Source of the DNA: Nostoc linckia NIES-25
GTDB taxonomy: Bacteria; Cyanobacteriota; Cyanobacteriia; Cyanobacteriales; Nostocaceae
Assembly: GCF_002368035.1 (NCBI RefSeq)
Contig: NZ_AP018223.1
Location: 505,016-569,015 of the forward strand
Length of the DNA stretch: 64,000 bases
Direction of reading: 5' to 3'
The notes beneath the pieces are model-generated. The model was not told the DNA's origin. It made no database searches and was given only the letters and a program-made list of their open reading frames with translations. Below, one piece after another: positions 26,166-35,025 of this stretch; position 1 is the first letter of the stretch, and the number at the start of each line of letters is the position of its first letter. The position numbers were made by a program, and so were the translations under genes.

Positions 26166-27334
26166 CATTCGACTTTGAGCCATTCCTCCAAGCCTGTATT
26201 TATGGCATCCATTACGTCAGATTTCAGGGAAATATGCAAAGTATTTTGACTCCACTGGGTAAGAGTCAGCAGTAATGATTTTTTAATACTGCTCAATTTC
26301 CGGGAAACATTGTATTGTTTGATATTTAGCTGTGTGGCAATTTCTTGTTGCGTGAGTTGTTGAATGTAGTAACCTTGGAGTAATTTTTGTGATTGAGTAT
26401 CCAGTGCAGCGATCGCTTGCTGTAAAACTTGGTTTAATTGAATTTGCTGCGATCGGACATTTGCAGCTTCTTCCTGTTCCAGAAGTTCTGTAAGTACGGT
26501 TGTTTGCTCATCCTTAGATAATATATCTAATAAATTACTATCCTCTGAGTCTTTGAAAGGAGCGTCTGCGGAAACCATCTTGGGGTAAAGGAAGGCGCGG
26601 GCAGCTTTGGCAGACGATAATAGCCATTTTTCAATAGTTTGCTCGTTGACTGCGGGAGTGGGCGAACTTAATTGCTTCAAACGTTCGACATTGTAAAGGT
26701 TAGTAATTGCTTGCCAAGTTACAGCATTTGGTTGGTTAAGCTGGCGAACTTTTGTATTCCCAGCAGTGTGAAGTTCCTTAAGACATTCCCAAGCTAAAAC
26801 ATGACTCTCAATATTTTGAGAGTTAAAGCCGGAATTTTGTAATGAATTTACTAGTCGTTTGCGACTGAGTTTATGCAACAGTGCCCAGTCCGAGCAGATA
26901 TCTGCTTCGTGGCGCAAACGAATTGCATCCTTGAGAATCCGCTCAAAAGCTAATTGTGCATAGTTCTTTAAATGCGAACTATATTCAGGATTGAAACTTT
27001 TCAAGATTTTTGGCACATTAGCGATCGCCACCTGAAAGCAGTCACTTATAGATAACTGCGTCGTAAAATTGAGGGCTAATTTTCTCGCAACCCAGTAACA
27101 CACCTCTTGTAAATAAGCATAAAGATGTGCCACAGCTAGAGAACTGGGTCGATCGCGCCAAATATTATACCAATAAATTGCCCAAAACCTATCTGATTCT
27201 TGTTTTGAAGACTCTTCCAGGCAATTTTTAATACTGCGGCGCAGTTTAGCATCTGTTACCCAACCACTAAATTGCTCTACATCAAATTGCACAAACGTAG
27301 AAAAAATTTCAACAATGCCCTGACGCGGTTGCAT
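26090..27334 (-). CDS. Sigma-70-like transcription factor (copy A)
   Basis: The 414-aa protein has a helical, sigma-region-2-like N-terminal half (LKNYAQLAFERILKDAIRLR) and a C-terminal helix-turn-helix of sigma region 4 type (LTQQEIATQLNIKQYNVSRK). It is very like the copy at 55016. It probably directs RNA polymerase, or is a sigma-derived regulator. The native C terminus seems to have been replaced by a repeat: the last residues, GTGAGEALEAGEKVKGKRE, come from the interspersed repeat at 26025-26165. It is first in the series sigma-like, DUF1822, TPR-CHAT, and divergent from the RTX gene. Confidence 0.85.
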   Translation of the reverse strand: MQPRQGIVEIFSTFVQFDVEQFSGWVTDAKLRRSIKNCLEESSKQESDRFWAIYWYNIWRDRPSSLAVAHLYAYLQEVCYWVARKLALNFTTQLSISDCFQVAIANVPKILKSFNPEYSSHLKNYAQLAFERILKDAIRLRHEADICSDWALLHKLSRKRLVNSLQNSGFNSQNIESHVLAWECLKELHTAGNTKVRQLNQPNAVTWQAITNLYNVERLKQLSSPTPAVNEQTIEKWLLSSAKAARAFLYPKMVSADAPFKDSEDSNLLDILSKDEQTTVLTELLEQEEAANVRSQQIQLNQVLQQAIAALDTQSQKLLQGYYIQQLTQQEIATQLNIKQYNVSRKLSSIKKSLLLTLTQWSQNTLHISLKSDVMDAINTGLEEWLKVEWGRRGTGAGEALEAGEKVKGKREKE

Positions 27335-27674
27335 GGAATACTTGCTACTGTTGAGCGTTGAAAATTACCTATTTAAGCATAAGTGATTTTCACCATCAAG
27401 CGATCGACCCTTTGTAGAGACGCGATTCATCGCGTCTTTGATTCATCGCGTCTTTGATTCATCGCATCTCCCATTTCCAAAAAAAATTTCTGCTTGCCGT
27501 GCATAAAAAACAAAACTCATCGTACATACGCTCAGCAGGGAAGAGAGAGGCACTTAGCTCAAGTCTAAAAGCAGACTTCTAATCGATCTTTATCTGATGA
27601 AATATTACGCCAGATATAACTTGCTAAAACCAAACAACGAAAATCTTTAACTTTTACTCAAAGGAATAACTCAA
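27335..27674. other. Divergent promoter region, sigma-like / RTX
   Basis: This 340-base gap holds the upstream regions of the minus-strand sigma-like operon and the plus-strand RTX gene. It contains three near-copies of gattcatcgcgtcttt at about 27425-27470 and a 'gtagagacgcgat' repeat. The RTX gene is preceded by caaaggaataactcaa (ribosome-binding site AAAGGA). No clear operator can be assigned. Confidence 0.5.
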
Positions 27675-28781
27675 ATGGCTATCTTATTTGGAACTAACTG
27701 GAATGACAACATTATTGGTACTGCTAATACTGATAGTATCTATGGACTCGCAGGAAACGATACCCTAAATCCTGGATCTGGACTTAATGATTATATAGAT
27801 GGCGGTGCAGGATTCGACTTACTCGTAGCGGACTACACCAATGTCAGCACTCCCTACAGCTTTTCCATTGCTAATATCGAACAAGTTTTGTTCAAAGGTA
27901 GCAACAGTGCCGATAGTGTTAGCTTAAACAACACTTATGATACCTTATACGGTAATGGTGGCAACGATACCTTAAATGCAGGCTCTTTGGATGACTATCT
28001 CAACGGTGGTAGTGGTAGTGACGTTCTCTACGGAGGAGATGGCAACGATACCCTCAATCCTGGGTCTGGAGTTAATGATTATATAGATGGCGGTAACGGG
28101 GTCGATTTACTCGTAGCCGACTACTCTAATGCCACCAGCGCCTACAGTTTCTCCTACACTAATATCGAAAAAGTTTCCTTCAAAGGCAGTAATAGCGCCG
28201 ATAATTTTGTCTTCAACAACACCACTGATACTCTATACGGTAATGGTGGTAACGATACCTTGAATGCAGGAGCTTTAGATGACTATCTAAATGGCGGCAG
28301 TGGCAATGACTCTCTATTGGGAGGCACCGGTAGAGATACCATCTACGGCGGTAGTGACAATGATTATCTCTTCGGTCAGGGTGATAACGATATTCTTTTC
28401 GGCGACAGTGGCAATGATTTGCTCAATGGCGGCGAGGGCAATGACGCTCTCTATGGAGGAGATGGCAATGATATCTTAAATGGCCGTAAAGATTACGATT
28501 ACCTTTTAGGAGGAACTGGAGCCGATACATTTGTCTTCGACACTTTGTATGATGGACTTGATTACATTGCAGACTTTAAGTACTTTGAAGGAGATAAAAT
28601 TCAGATTTCTAAAGTTGGATTTGGTGCTACTTCTACTAATCAGTTTAGTTATAACAACAGCACAGGTGCTTTGTCTTTTGACGTATCTCCGTATGATGGC
28701 ATCGGAGCGGTGCAATTTGCCACTCTCCAATCCAACTTAGGAATCGGATTTATTCCTAGTCTTGACATCAATTTGGTTTAA
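27675..28781 (+). CDS. RTX calcium-binding secreted protein (copy 1)
   Basis: The 368-aa protein is made of GGxGxDxLx nonapeptides (for example GGDGNDTL) that would fold as calcium-bound beta-rolls outside the cell. Two long repeats of about 105 aa are visible (DYIDGGAGFDLLVADYTN and the second DYIDGGNGVDLLVADYSN). The C-terminal block (GGTGADTFVFDTLYDGLDYI to the end) is shared with the RTX gene at the right edge. It probably carries a type I secretion signal, since no N-terminal signal peptide is present. No HlyB/HlyD-type transporter is adjacent. It stands divergently beside the sigma-like operon. Confidence 0.9.
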   Translation: MAILFGTNWNDNIIGTANTDSIYGLAGNDTLNPGSGLNDYIDGGAGFDLLVADYTNVSTPYSFSIANIEQVLFKGSNSADSVSLNNTYDTLYGNGGNDTLNAGSLDDYLNGGSGSDVLYGGDGNDTLNPGSGVNDYIDGGNGVDLLVADYSNATSAYSFSYTNIEKVSFKGSNSADNFVFNNTTDTLYGNGGNDTLNAGALDDYLNGGSGNDSLLGGTGRDTIYGGSDNDYLFGQGDNDILFGDSGNDLLNGGEGNDALYGGDGNDILNGRKDYDYLLGGTGADTFVFDTLYDGLDYIADFKYFEGDKIQISKVGFGATSTNQFSYNNSTGALSFDVSPYDGIGAVQFATLQSNLGIGFIPSLDINLV

Positions 28782-28834
28782 AACAGGACTGTAGCAATCA
28801 GGTTTGTTTTCTGAACAAAATTAAGTATTTATAG

Positions 28835-28867
28835 GTGCGTTAGCGTCTTGCGTAACGCACTTTTCTT
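28835..28867 (+). terminator. Hairpin after the RTX gene
   Basis: The GTGCGTTA arm is complementary to TAACGCAC, with ttttctt following. This is a plausible intrinsic terminator for the RTX gene, although the same palindrome also behaves as an interspersed repeat elsewhere. Confidence 0.5.
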
Positions 28868-28884
28868 AAGGATTGAAAACAACA

Positions 28885-28917
28885 AGATCCCCGACTTCTT
28901 CGAGAAGTCGGGGATCT
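28885..28917. repeat. Perfect 15-bp-stem hairpin
   Basis: AGATCCCCGACTTCT, a three-base loop, then its exact complement. It is an isolated strong palindrome in the 409-base gap between the RTX and exoprotein genes. No T-run follows it, so it is probably a palindromic interspersed element. Confidence 0.8.
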
Positions 28918-29190
28918 GAAGCCACTCGATTCTATATTTAAATCGTTGTTTAACAGTTCTTAGCATAGAAAACATGGCAATTGTTTTAAACTTATAAAAT
29001 TTAACTTCTATTTAGATAGCATCTGTGAGAAAATTACAGCGGATTCCAAGTTAGTCTGGTACTTAGTCCTAGAACCTATTCTATTTCTAACTCCTGAAAT
29101 CTGCTGCCAATTAACCAGATATCAAGTTCAATTCAGCTGTTGCAATACTGCTGGGCGTGTAAATCAATAACTGATGAGGTTGGCGTTGAT

Positions 29191-31548
29191 ATGAAAATTA
29201 AAGGAGATAAAATCAAATTTTTAAGGAGCGTAGGTATTTTCAGCTTTGCTGAAGTGTTTGCCTCTGCCATATTTTATTGTGGAAATCATGCATCTGCTCA
29301 GATTATCCCCGATCGCACGTTAGGCGAATCCCCTTCGAGTATTACTCCCAATATCAATATTAAAGGACTTCCCGCAGACCGCATTGATGGCGGCGCAATT
29401 CGCAATGCTAATTTATTTCACAGTTTTCAAGAATTCAATGTCAAGGAATCTGGGCGAGTTTATTTTGCCAATCCCGCAGGAATTACTAATATTTTTACCA
29501 GAGTTACAGGCAATAACATTTCTCAAATTTTGGGTACTTTAGGAGTTGATGGCCCAGCAAATCTATTTTTTCTCAATCCCAATGGCATAATTTTTGGGCG
29601 AAATGCCAGATTAGATATTGCAGGATCGTTTGTTGCTAGTACTGCTAACAGCGTCATTTTTGCTGATAATACTCGCTTCGCTACAAATGCATCTAACACC
29701 ACACCGCTATTAACTATTACTGCACCAATTGGATTGCAATTAGCAGATTCTCCAGGAAAAATTTTAGTGCAAGGAAATGGTAGGGGTATAAGAAATCAAG
29801 ACTCCCCTGTAATTGATACTAATGAAGCTTTGCGCGTCCCAACTAATCAAACTTTGGCCTTGGTTGGCGGCGATGTCACCTTTGAGGGTGGGACACTCAA
29901 GACAGCTGGCGGCAGAATTGAAATAGGTAGCGTTGCAGCTGGTACAGTTAGCTTGAATCCGGTAGCTAAAGGCTTTTCCTTGGGTTATGAAGGTATTAGC
30001 AACTTTCAAGATATTCAGCTATTAAAAGCGACAACTGTAGATGCAAGTGGCTTGAGTGGTGGTGAAATTCAAATCAGAGGAAAACGGATAACGCTACAGG
30101 GTGGTTCTCAAATTGAAACCACTAGCTTAAATACTGCACCAGGGGGAAAGTTGACAGTAATAGCTTCCGAATTGGTGGAATTAAGTGGAACCACAGCAGA
30201 TAATCCTCAAGATAACCGTCGAAATCCCACTTCTTTTGCTACTGATAATCGAGCAACAGGAAATATACCTGGAGAACTCACGATTAATACTCAGCGATTA
30301 ATTGTCCGTGATGGCGGACGAATATCAGCTAGTTCTATTAATGGGGTGGGAGGAAATATTACTGTCAACGCCTCTGATGTAGAATTAATTGGCACTTTCA
30401 CCGCAATGGGAGGGCTACGTTCTAGTGGATTATCTGTGCAAACTAGAGGCAGAGGAAATGCTGGCAAATTGACAATCAATACTCAAAATATGACTATCCA
30501 AGATGGAGCCGAGTTATCTGCTTCTACCTTTGGGGCTGGTGATGGCGGAGAAATTGAAATCAATGCTTTAAATGGAGTGCAAGTAATTGGTAGAAGTACA
30601 AATGGTGAGTTGGTTAGCAGAATAGTAGCTGAAGTTGGCGCTAATTCTAGGGAAATCAGCCGTAATGGCGAGTCTATAGTGCCTACAGGGAAAGGGGGAA
30701 ACCTGAAAATTACCACTGGGCAGCTGAGTGTGACAAATGGTGCAATAGTCACCGTTACTAGTAGAAGTGAATCTCCCAACGCTCAAGGTGCAGGTGAGTT
30801 AGATGTTATAGCCCGAAATATCTTTCTGGATAACGAGGGACAAATTAGCGCAGCTAGCTTCTCCGGGCAGGGTGGGGATATCAGATTACAGTTGCAAGAA
30901 TTATTATTACTACGCCACAAAAGCCGAATTTCCACCAATGCAGGTAACGATCGCTTTGGTGGCGATGGCGGTAACATTATTATCAACAGTCCATTTATTG
31001 CTGCTGTTCCTCAAGAAAATAGTGACATCACAGCCAATGCCTTTACTGGTAACGGTGGCAGAGTGGACATTACAGCTAACGGTGTTTTCGGGATTCTACC
31101 TCAACAAAGCACAACATTACTAAGCGATATCACTGCCAGTTCGCGATTTGGTATTCAAGGATTTGTAACTATTAATACACCAGATGTAGATCCTAGCCGT
31201 GGCTTAGTAGAGTTACCTGCGAACTTAGTTGATGCTTCTCAAAAAATAACCCAAAGCTGTTCTGCTAGAGGAAAAACAGCCGGTCGTTTTATCGCCACAG
31301 GACGGGGTGGATTACCCTTAAGTCCCGATGAACCATTGCGGGGGCGGGCAGTCATTACAAATTGGGTAAATTTGCCAGTAGCTACAACAAATAAAATTAC
31401 CGAGGAAATACCAGAACCTCAACGGATTGTAGAAGCTCAAGGATGGATAAAAAGCGATCGCGGTGATATCATGCTTGTGGCTCAAAGCCAGGGAATAGGA
31501 AACGGGGAACAGGATTGGGGGAATAACAAAATCCCTGTTTGTAGATAA
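29191..31548 (+). CDS. Two-partner-secretion exoprotein (filamentous hemagglutinin N-terminal domain)
   Basis: The product is about 785 aa from ATG 29191 (MKIKGDK, GAGG upstream). A signal-like segment ends near HASAQ, followed by the TPS/FHA secretion domain with the hallmark NPNGIIFG and NLFHSFQEFNV. A beta-helical passenger and an EAQGWIKSDRGD-type end follow. Such proteins are exported through an outer-membrane TpsB (FhaC/ShlB-like) pore. No TpsB gene is present in this window, so the partner must be elsewhere. It lies upstream of the CHAT-CHASE2 gene on the same strand. Confidence 0.88.
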   Translation: MKIKGDKIKFLRSVGIFSFAEVFASAIFYCGNHASAQIIPDRTLGESPSSITPNINIKGLPADRIDGGAIRNANLFHSFQEFNVKESGRVYFANPAGITNIFTRVTGNNISQILGTLGVDGPANLFFLNPNGIIFGRNARLDIAGSFVASTANSVIFADNTRFATNASNTTPLLTITAPIGLQLADSPGKILVQGNGRGIRNQDSPVIDTNEALRVPTNQTLALVGGDVTFEGGTLKTAGGRIEIGSVAAGTVSLNPVAKGFSLGYEGISNFQDIQLLKATTVDASGLSGGEIQIRGKRITLQGGSQIETTSLNTAPGGKLTVIASELVELSGTTADNPQDNRRNPTSFATDNRATGNIPGELTINTQRLIVRDGGRISASSINGVGGNITVNASDVELIGTFTAMGGLRSSGLSVQTRGRGNAGKLTINTQNMTIQDGAELSASTFGAGDGGEIEINALNGVQVIGRSTNGELVSRIVAEVGANSREISRNGESIVPTGKGGNLKITTGQLSVTNGAIVTVTSRSESPNAQGAGELDVIARNIFLDNEGQISAASFSGQGGDIRLQLQELLLLRHKSRISTNAGNDRFGGDGGNIIINSPFIAAVPQENSDITANAFTGNGGRVDITANGVFGILPQQSTTLLSDITASSRFGIQGFVTINTPDVDPSRGLVELPANLVDASQKITQSCSARGKTAGRFIATGRGGLPLSPDEPLRGRAVITNWVNLPVATTNKITEEIPEPQRIVEAQGWIKSDRGDIMLVAQSQGIGNGEQDWGNNKIPVCR

Positions 31549-31639
31549 ATATCATATTAATTTCAAACATAATTCCGACAGTTAGATGTACAGCACTTGC
31601 CGAATCAGTTAAACCAAAGACTATCATCATACATACTAA

Positions 31640-31750
31640 AAGCTTTTCAAACCTATTTTCTATTCCCCTTTCCCCCTTCCCCCTTCCCCCTTCCCCTTTC
31701 CTTTCCCCCTTCCCCCTTCCCCCTTCCCCTTTCCCCTTTCCCCCTTCCCT
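31640..31750. repeat. Polypyrimidine repeat upstream of the CHAT-CHASE2 gene
   Basis: About 110 bases of tttccccctt-type sequence run up to the ATG at 31761. Such runs recur near 12900-13100, 26025-26165 and 57385-57500. Confidence 0.7.
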
Positions 31751-31760
31751 AAAACCCAAA

Positions 31761-34160
31761 ATGGTAGGTAAATTAGTAGTTTTAAAAATAGGAGAAGGAA
31801 GTTTTGAGCAGGGATTTCCTGTTACTATCCAAATTGGTGACGAAAATGCCAGACCAATTGTAGAAATAACAGGCGAACTTCCTCCTAGTCCCGAAATCCC
31901 TCGTAACTACCACAGATGGCAATCGATTTATCGTAATTTAAAGTTGCCATCTCGCCCTATTGCTTTACCAAAACAAATCATCCCAGCCCCTAGTCTAGAA
32001 GATTGTCAACAGGTTACAGAGGAATTAAAAGCTAGTTTTAATACTTGGCTATCCTCCGATAGTTTTCGTCCGATCCGCGAAAAATGTTTAGAAAAACTCA
32101 TATCTACGGATAAAATTCGCGTGCTTTTACAAACCAAAGATTTGCGATTGCAAAAACTTCCTTGGCATCTTTGGGATTTATTAGAGCGTTATCCTGATGC
32201 GGAAATAGCTTTGAGTGCGCCGGCTTACGAACAGGTAAATCGAGTTGCAAGTACGAGCGATCGCGTTAAAATCTTAGCAATATTAGGTAACAGTCAAGGA
32301 ATAGATACGCAAGCTGACAAAAAATTGCTGGAGTTGTTACCCGATGCAGATATCACTTTTTTAGTAGAACCGCAATCCCAAGACCTGACGGATCGATTAT
32401 GGGAGCAGCATTGGCAGATTCTATTTTTTGCCGGACATAGTTCGACGGTGGAAGCCAATCTCACAGGGAAAATCTACATCAATCAAACCGAGAGTTTAAC
32501 GGTTAGTCAGTTAAAGTATGCCTTGAAAAAAGCAGTACAACGAGGTTTACAATTAGCGATTTTTAATTCCTGTGATGGCTTGGGATTGGCTTGGGAGTTT
32601 GCAGATTTGCAGATTCCGCAAATGATTGTCATGCGAGAACCAGTACCAGATCGCGTGGCAGAACAGTTTTTAAAGTACTTTTTGGCAGCCTTCGCAGAGG
32701 GTGAATCTTTGTATTTGGCTGTCAGACAAGCACGGGAAAGGTTACAAGCACTAGAAAATCAATTTCCCTGTGCCACTTGGTTACCTGTGATTTGCCAAAA
32801 TCCGGCGGAGATGCCTTTGACTTGGCATGAATTGTTGAGAAATCCAGCTAATGTTTCTAAGGCTGTGGAAACTGTAAGCCATCGTTTGGGTTTCTCACTC
32901 ATGCTATTTTTGAGTATGGCGATCGCTGGACTGTCCATCGGAGTCCGCTATCTTGGCGTACTGCAACCTTTAGAACTCAGTGCCTTTGACCAATTATTGC
33001 GATCGCGTCCTCAAGAAAAACCTGATTCACGTCTACTAGTTATAACTATTACAGAAGAAGATGTGGAGGCACAGCCCGCCTCAGAACGACGCGGTTCTTT
33101 GTCTGAAAGGTCACTGGCTCAATTATTAGAAAAATTAGCAGTTTATCAACCGCAAGCTATTGGTTTAGATATATACCGAGATAGTGGGGTAAATAAGGAT
33201 TATCCCCAGTTGCAGAAATGGATGGTTGAAAGCGATCGCTTTGTGAATGTTTGTCGAGTTAGCGATCCCCAAACCGGAAAATCTGGCATTGCACCGCCCA
33301 AACAAGTCCCGCTCAAAAATTTGGGGTTTAGCAATACGCTCACAGATGCAGATAATATAGTCCGTCGCCATTATCTCGCCTTAACTCCCCCTCCTGTGTC
33401 TCCTTGTCAAGCATCTTATTCTTTAAGCGTACAGCTAGCATTGCGTTATCTATATAACAAAGGCATGAAATTGGAATATACTCCAGATGGGATGTGGCAA
33501 TTAGGAAAGCTCAGATTTAAGCCCTTAGAAGCACATACCGGAGGCTACCAAGGAATTGATGCTTTGGGGCATCAAATTTTACTGAATTACCGCTCATCTC
33601 CATCAATAAACGCCATCGCACCCCAGATTACATTACAAGATGCGATCGCAGGTAAACTCAACGGCGCAGCAGTGAAAGGCAAAATAGTCCTCATTGGTAC
33701 AACAGCAGAAAGTTTTCATGACGAGTGGCAAACTCCTTTCATCTGGCAAGGAAACTCGCAAGTTATCTCAGGAGTTATTCTCCAAGCGCAAATGGTCAGC
33801 CAACTACTAAGTGCAGCCATAGATGGGCGACCTCTACTTTGGAGTTGGTCAATATGGGGCGAAGCGATTTGGATTTGGTTTTGGTCTGTAATTGGGTGTT
33901 TGCTTGCCTGGTATATTCCAAGAGTAGGTTACTTAGTTGTGACAGTGCTTATTGCATCCGTTGTTTTGTATAGTAGTTGCCTAATATTTTTAATTTTATT
34001 TAGCGGTTGGATTCCCCTAGTTCCGGCAGCTCTAGCCTTAGGAAGTAGTGCTGTTAGTGTAGTGGTTTTTTTAAATCCGAACTCCAGGAGAATTGAAGAA
34101 GGCAGAAGGCAGGAGGTAGGAGGCAAAAGCCAATTACTGGGAGATTCAGACCGCCACTAA
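31761..34160 (+). CDS. CHAT-CHASE2 membrane protein (copy A)
   Basis: The 799-aa protein has this order: N-terminal region, a CHAT-type caspase-like domain with His226 in FFAGHSS and Cys271 in NSCDGLG, a membrane segment near 377-396 and a CHASE2 extracytoplasmic sensor (about 400-690, beginning ELSAFDQLLRSRPQEKPD). Two or more C-terminal membrane segments (WIWFWSVIGCLLAWYI, VVLYSSCLIFLILF) follow. A sensor outside the cell and a caspase-like domain inside suggest stimulus-gated proteolysis. It is closely related to the copy at 57527. A DUF928 gene lies downstream, as in the other locus, with a 21-bp repeat array in between. Confidence 0.9.
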   Translation: MVGKLVVLKIGEGSFEQGFPVTIQIGDENARPIVEITGELPPSPEIPRNYHRWQSIYRNLKLPSRPIALPKQIIPAPSLEDCQQVTEELKASFNTWLSSDSFRPIREKCLEKLISTDKIRVLLQTKDLRLQKLPWHLWDLLERYPDAEIALSAPAYEQVNRVASTSDRVKILAILGNSQGIDTQADKKLLELLPDADITFLVEPQSQDLTDRLWEQHWQILFFAGHSSTVEANLTGKIYINQTESLTVSQLKYALKKAVQRGLQLAIFNSCDGLGLAWEFADLQIPQMIVMREPVPDRVAEQFLKYFLAAFAEGESLYLAVRQARERLQALENQFPCATWLPVICQNPAEMPLTWHELLRNPANVSKAVETVSHRLGFSLMLFLSMAIAGLSIGVRYLGVLQPLELSAFDQLLRSRPQEKPDSRLLVITITEEDVEAQPASERRGSLSERSLAQLLEKLAVYQPQAIGLDIYRDSGVNKDYPQLQKWMVESDRFVNVCRVSDPQTGKSGIAPPKQVPLKNLGFSNTLTDADNIVRRHYLALTPPPVSPCQASYSLSVQLALRYLYNKGMKLEYTPDGMWQLGKLRFKPLEAHTGGYQGIDALGHQILLNYRSSPSINAIAPQITLQDAIAGKLNGAAVKGKIVLIGTTAESFHDEWQTPFIWQGNSQVISGVILQAQMVSQLLSAAIDGRPLLWSWSIWGEAIWIWFWSVIGCLLAWYIPRVGYLVVTVLIASVVLYSSCLIFLILFSGWIPLVPAALALGSSAVSVVVFLNPNSRRIEEGRRQEVGGKSQLLGDSDRH

Positions 34161-34224
34161 TTGAACGTGAGTTCGACAAACCTCCCTCTGCTAAAAGGCG
34201 CTACGGTGTACGCACAAGTCTTTT

Positions 34225-34413
34225 GACTTGCACCTTTGTTGCATCGGCTTGCACCTTTGTTGCATCGACTTGCACCTTTGTTGCATCGCCTTGCACCTTT
34301 GTTGCATCGCCTTGCACCTTTGTTGCATCGACCTGCACCTTTATTGCATCGACCTGCACCTTTGTTGCATCGACCTGCACCTTTGTTGCATCGACTTGCA
34401 CCTTTGTTGCATC
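34225..34413. repeat. Tandem array of a 21-bp unit, nine copies
   Basis: The unit is gacttgcacctttgttgcat plus c, repeated nine times with few changes (an internal third-position class varies: gac/ggc/gcc). Because 21 is a multiple of three, open frames occur on both strands. The inverted copy of the array is at 51694-51862. The flank gcatccaagagcaaaaatta is also inverted there. Confidence 0.92.
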
Positions 34414-34510
34414 CAAGAGCAAAAATTAAACTTCTGTGTCTTACATAACAACTTTCAAAGACTTGTGTATACGCCAATACGGTTCAGTTAACGGTATTTA
34501 GCTTTGGAAG

Positions 34511-34835
34511 ATCCCCCCAACCCACGCCAGTCGCTCATGGGGGAAACCCCCAAGACCGCGCTGGCTCCCCTTGGAAAGGGGGGCTTAGTTCCCTCCTTTT
34601 TAAGGAGGGTTAGGGAGGATCGAATCTTAACTGAACTGTATTGGTGTATACGCGGTAGCCTAAAAGGCGAGGGAACAACGAAAAATCAGGGTTTTGCTCT
34701 TCTCTCCTACAACGCTAAGGTGTACATACATCTGTTTAAAAAACCAAAATCCTCGTAGATCCTCCTAAATCCTCCTTAAAAAGGAGGACTTTGAGAAGTT
34801 TTTGCCCCCCTTTTTAAGGGGGGTTGGGGGGATCA
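34511..34835. repeat. Palindromic C/G-rich interspersed elements (two)
   Basis: One element runs from cccccaacccacgccagtcg to ggagggttagggaggat, and one from aaatcctcctaaatcctcc to gggggttgggggga. They belong to the same repeat family as the one captured in pbpC at 8373-8522. Confidence 0.7.
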
Positions 34836-35025
34836 AAAGTCTGCGGCGCAACTCTAGAAGACTTGTGTCTACACCCTACCCTACAAGGAGAGGGGCTGGG
34901 GGTGAGATCAAAACAGTACTCATCGAACTCACGTTAATTGAAAAATAGGCTCATCTACGATTCAGAATTTTCAGGAAATTCCAACTTAGGAAATGTTTTA
35001 ACTATTAACGCTTGACTTTTGACAA

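Larger units (their letters stand above)
34161..35025. other. 865-base non-coding region full of repeats
   Basis: Contents in order: 'gctacggtgtacgcacaagtc' type flank, 21-bp array (34225-34413), a further 'agacttgtgtatacgccaa' repeat, palindromic C/G-rich elements at 34511-34620 and 34754-34835, another 'agaagacttgtgtctacacc' copy near 34857, then the upstream region of the DUF928 gene. Small frames here (for example 34504-34758 and the poly-repeat frames) are repeat artefacts. Confidence 0.7.

Noticed and set aside
22135..27334. True type III-E CRISPR/Craspase locus
   Set aside because: No gRAMP/Cas7-11, Csx30 or Csx31-like gene and no array is present; only the TPR-CHAT and sigma-like parts are analogous.
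34225..34413. 21-bp array as a CRISPR array
   Set aside because: The units are directly adjacent with no unique spacers, and no cas gene is nearby.
34201..34491. Open frames in the 21-bp array as genes
   Set aside because: The period is a multiple of three, so frames stay open on both strands; the products are pure repeats with no conserved domain.
34504..34758. 84-aa open frame
   Set aside because: It is built from palindromic interspersed repeats and has no recognisable domain.
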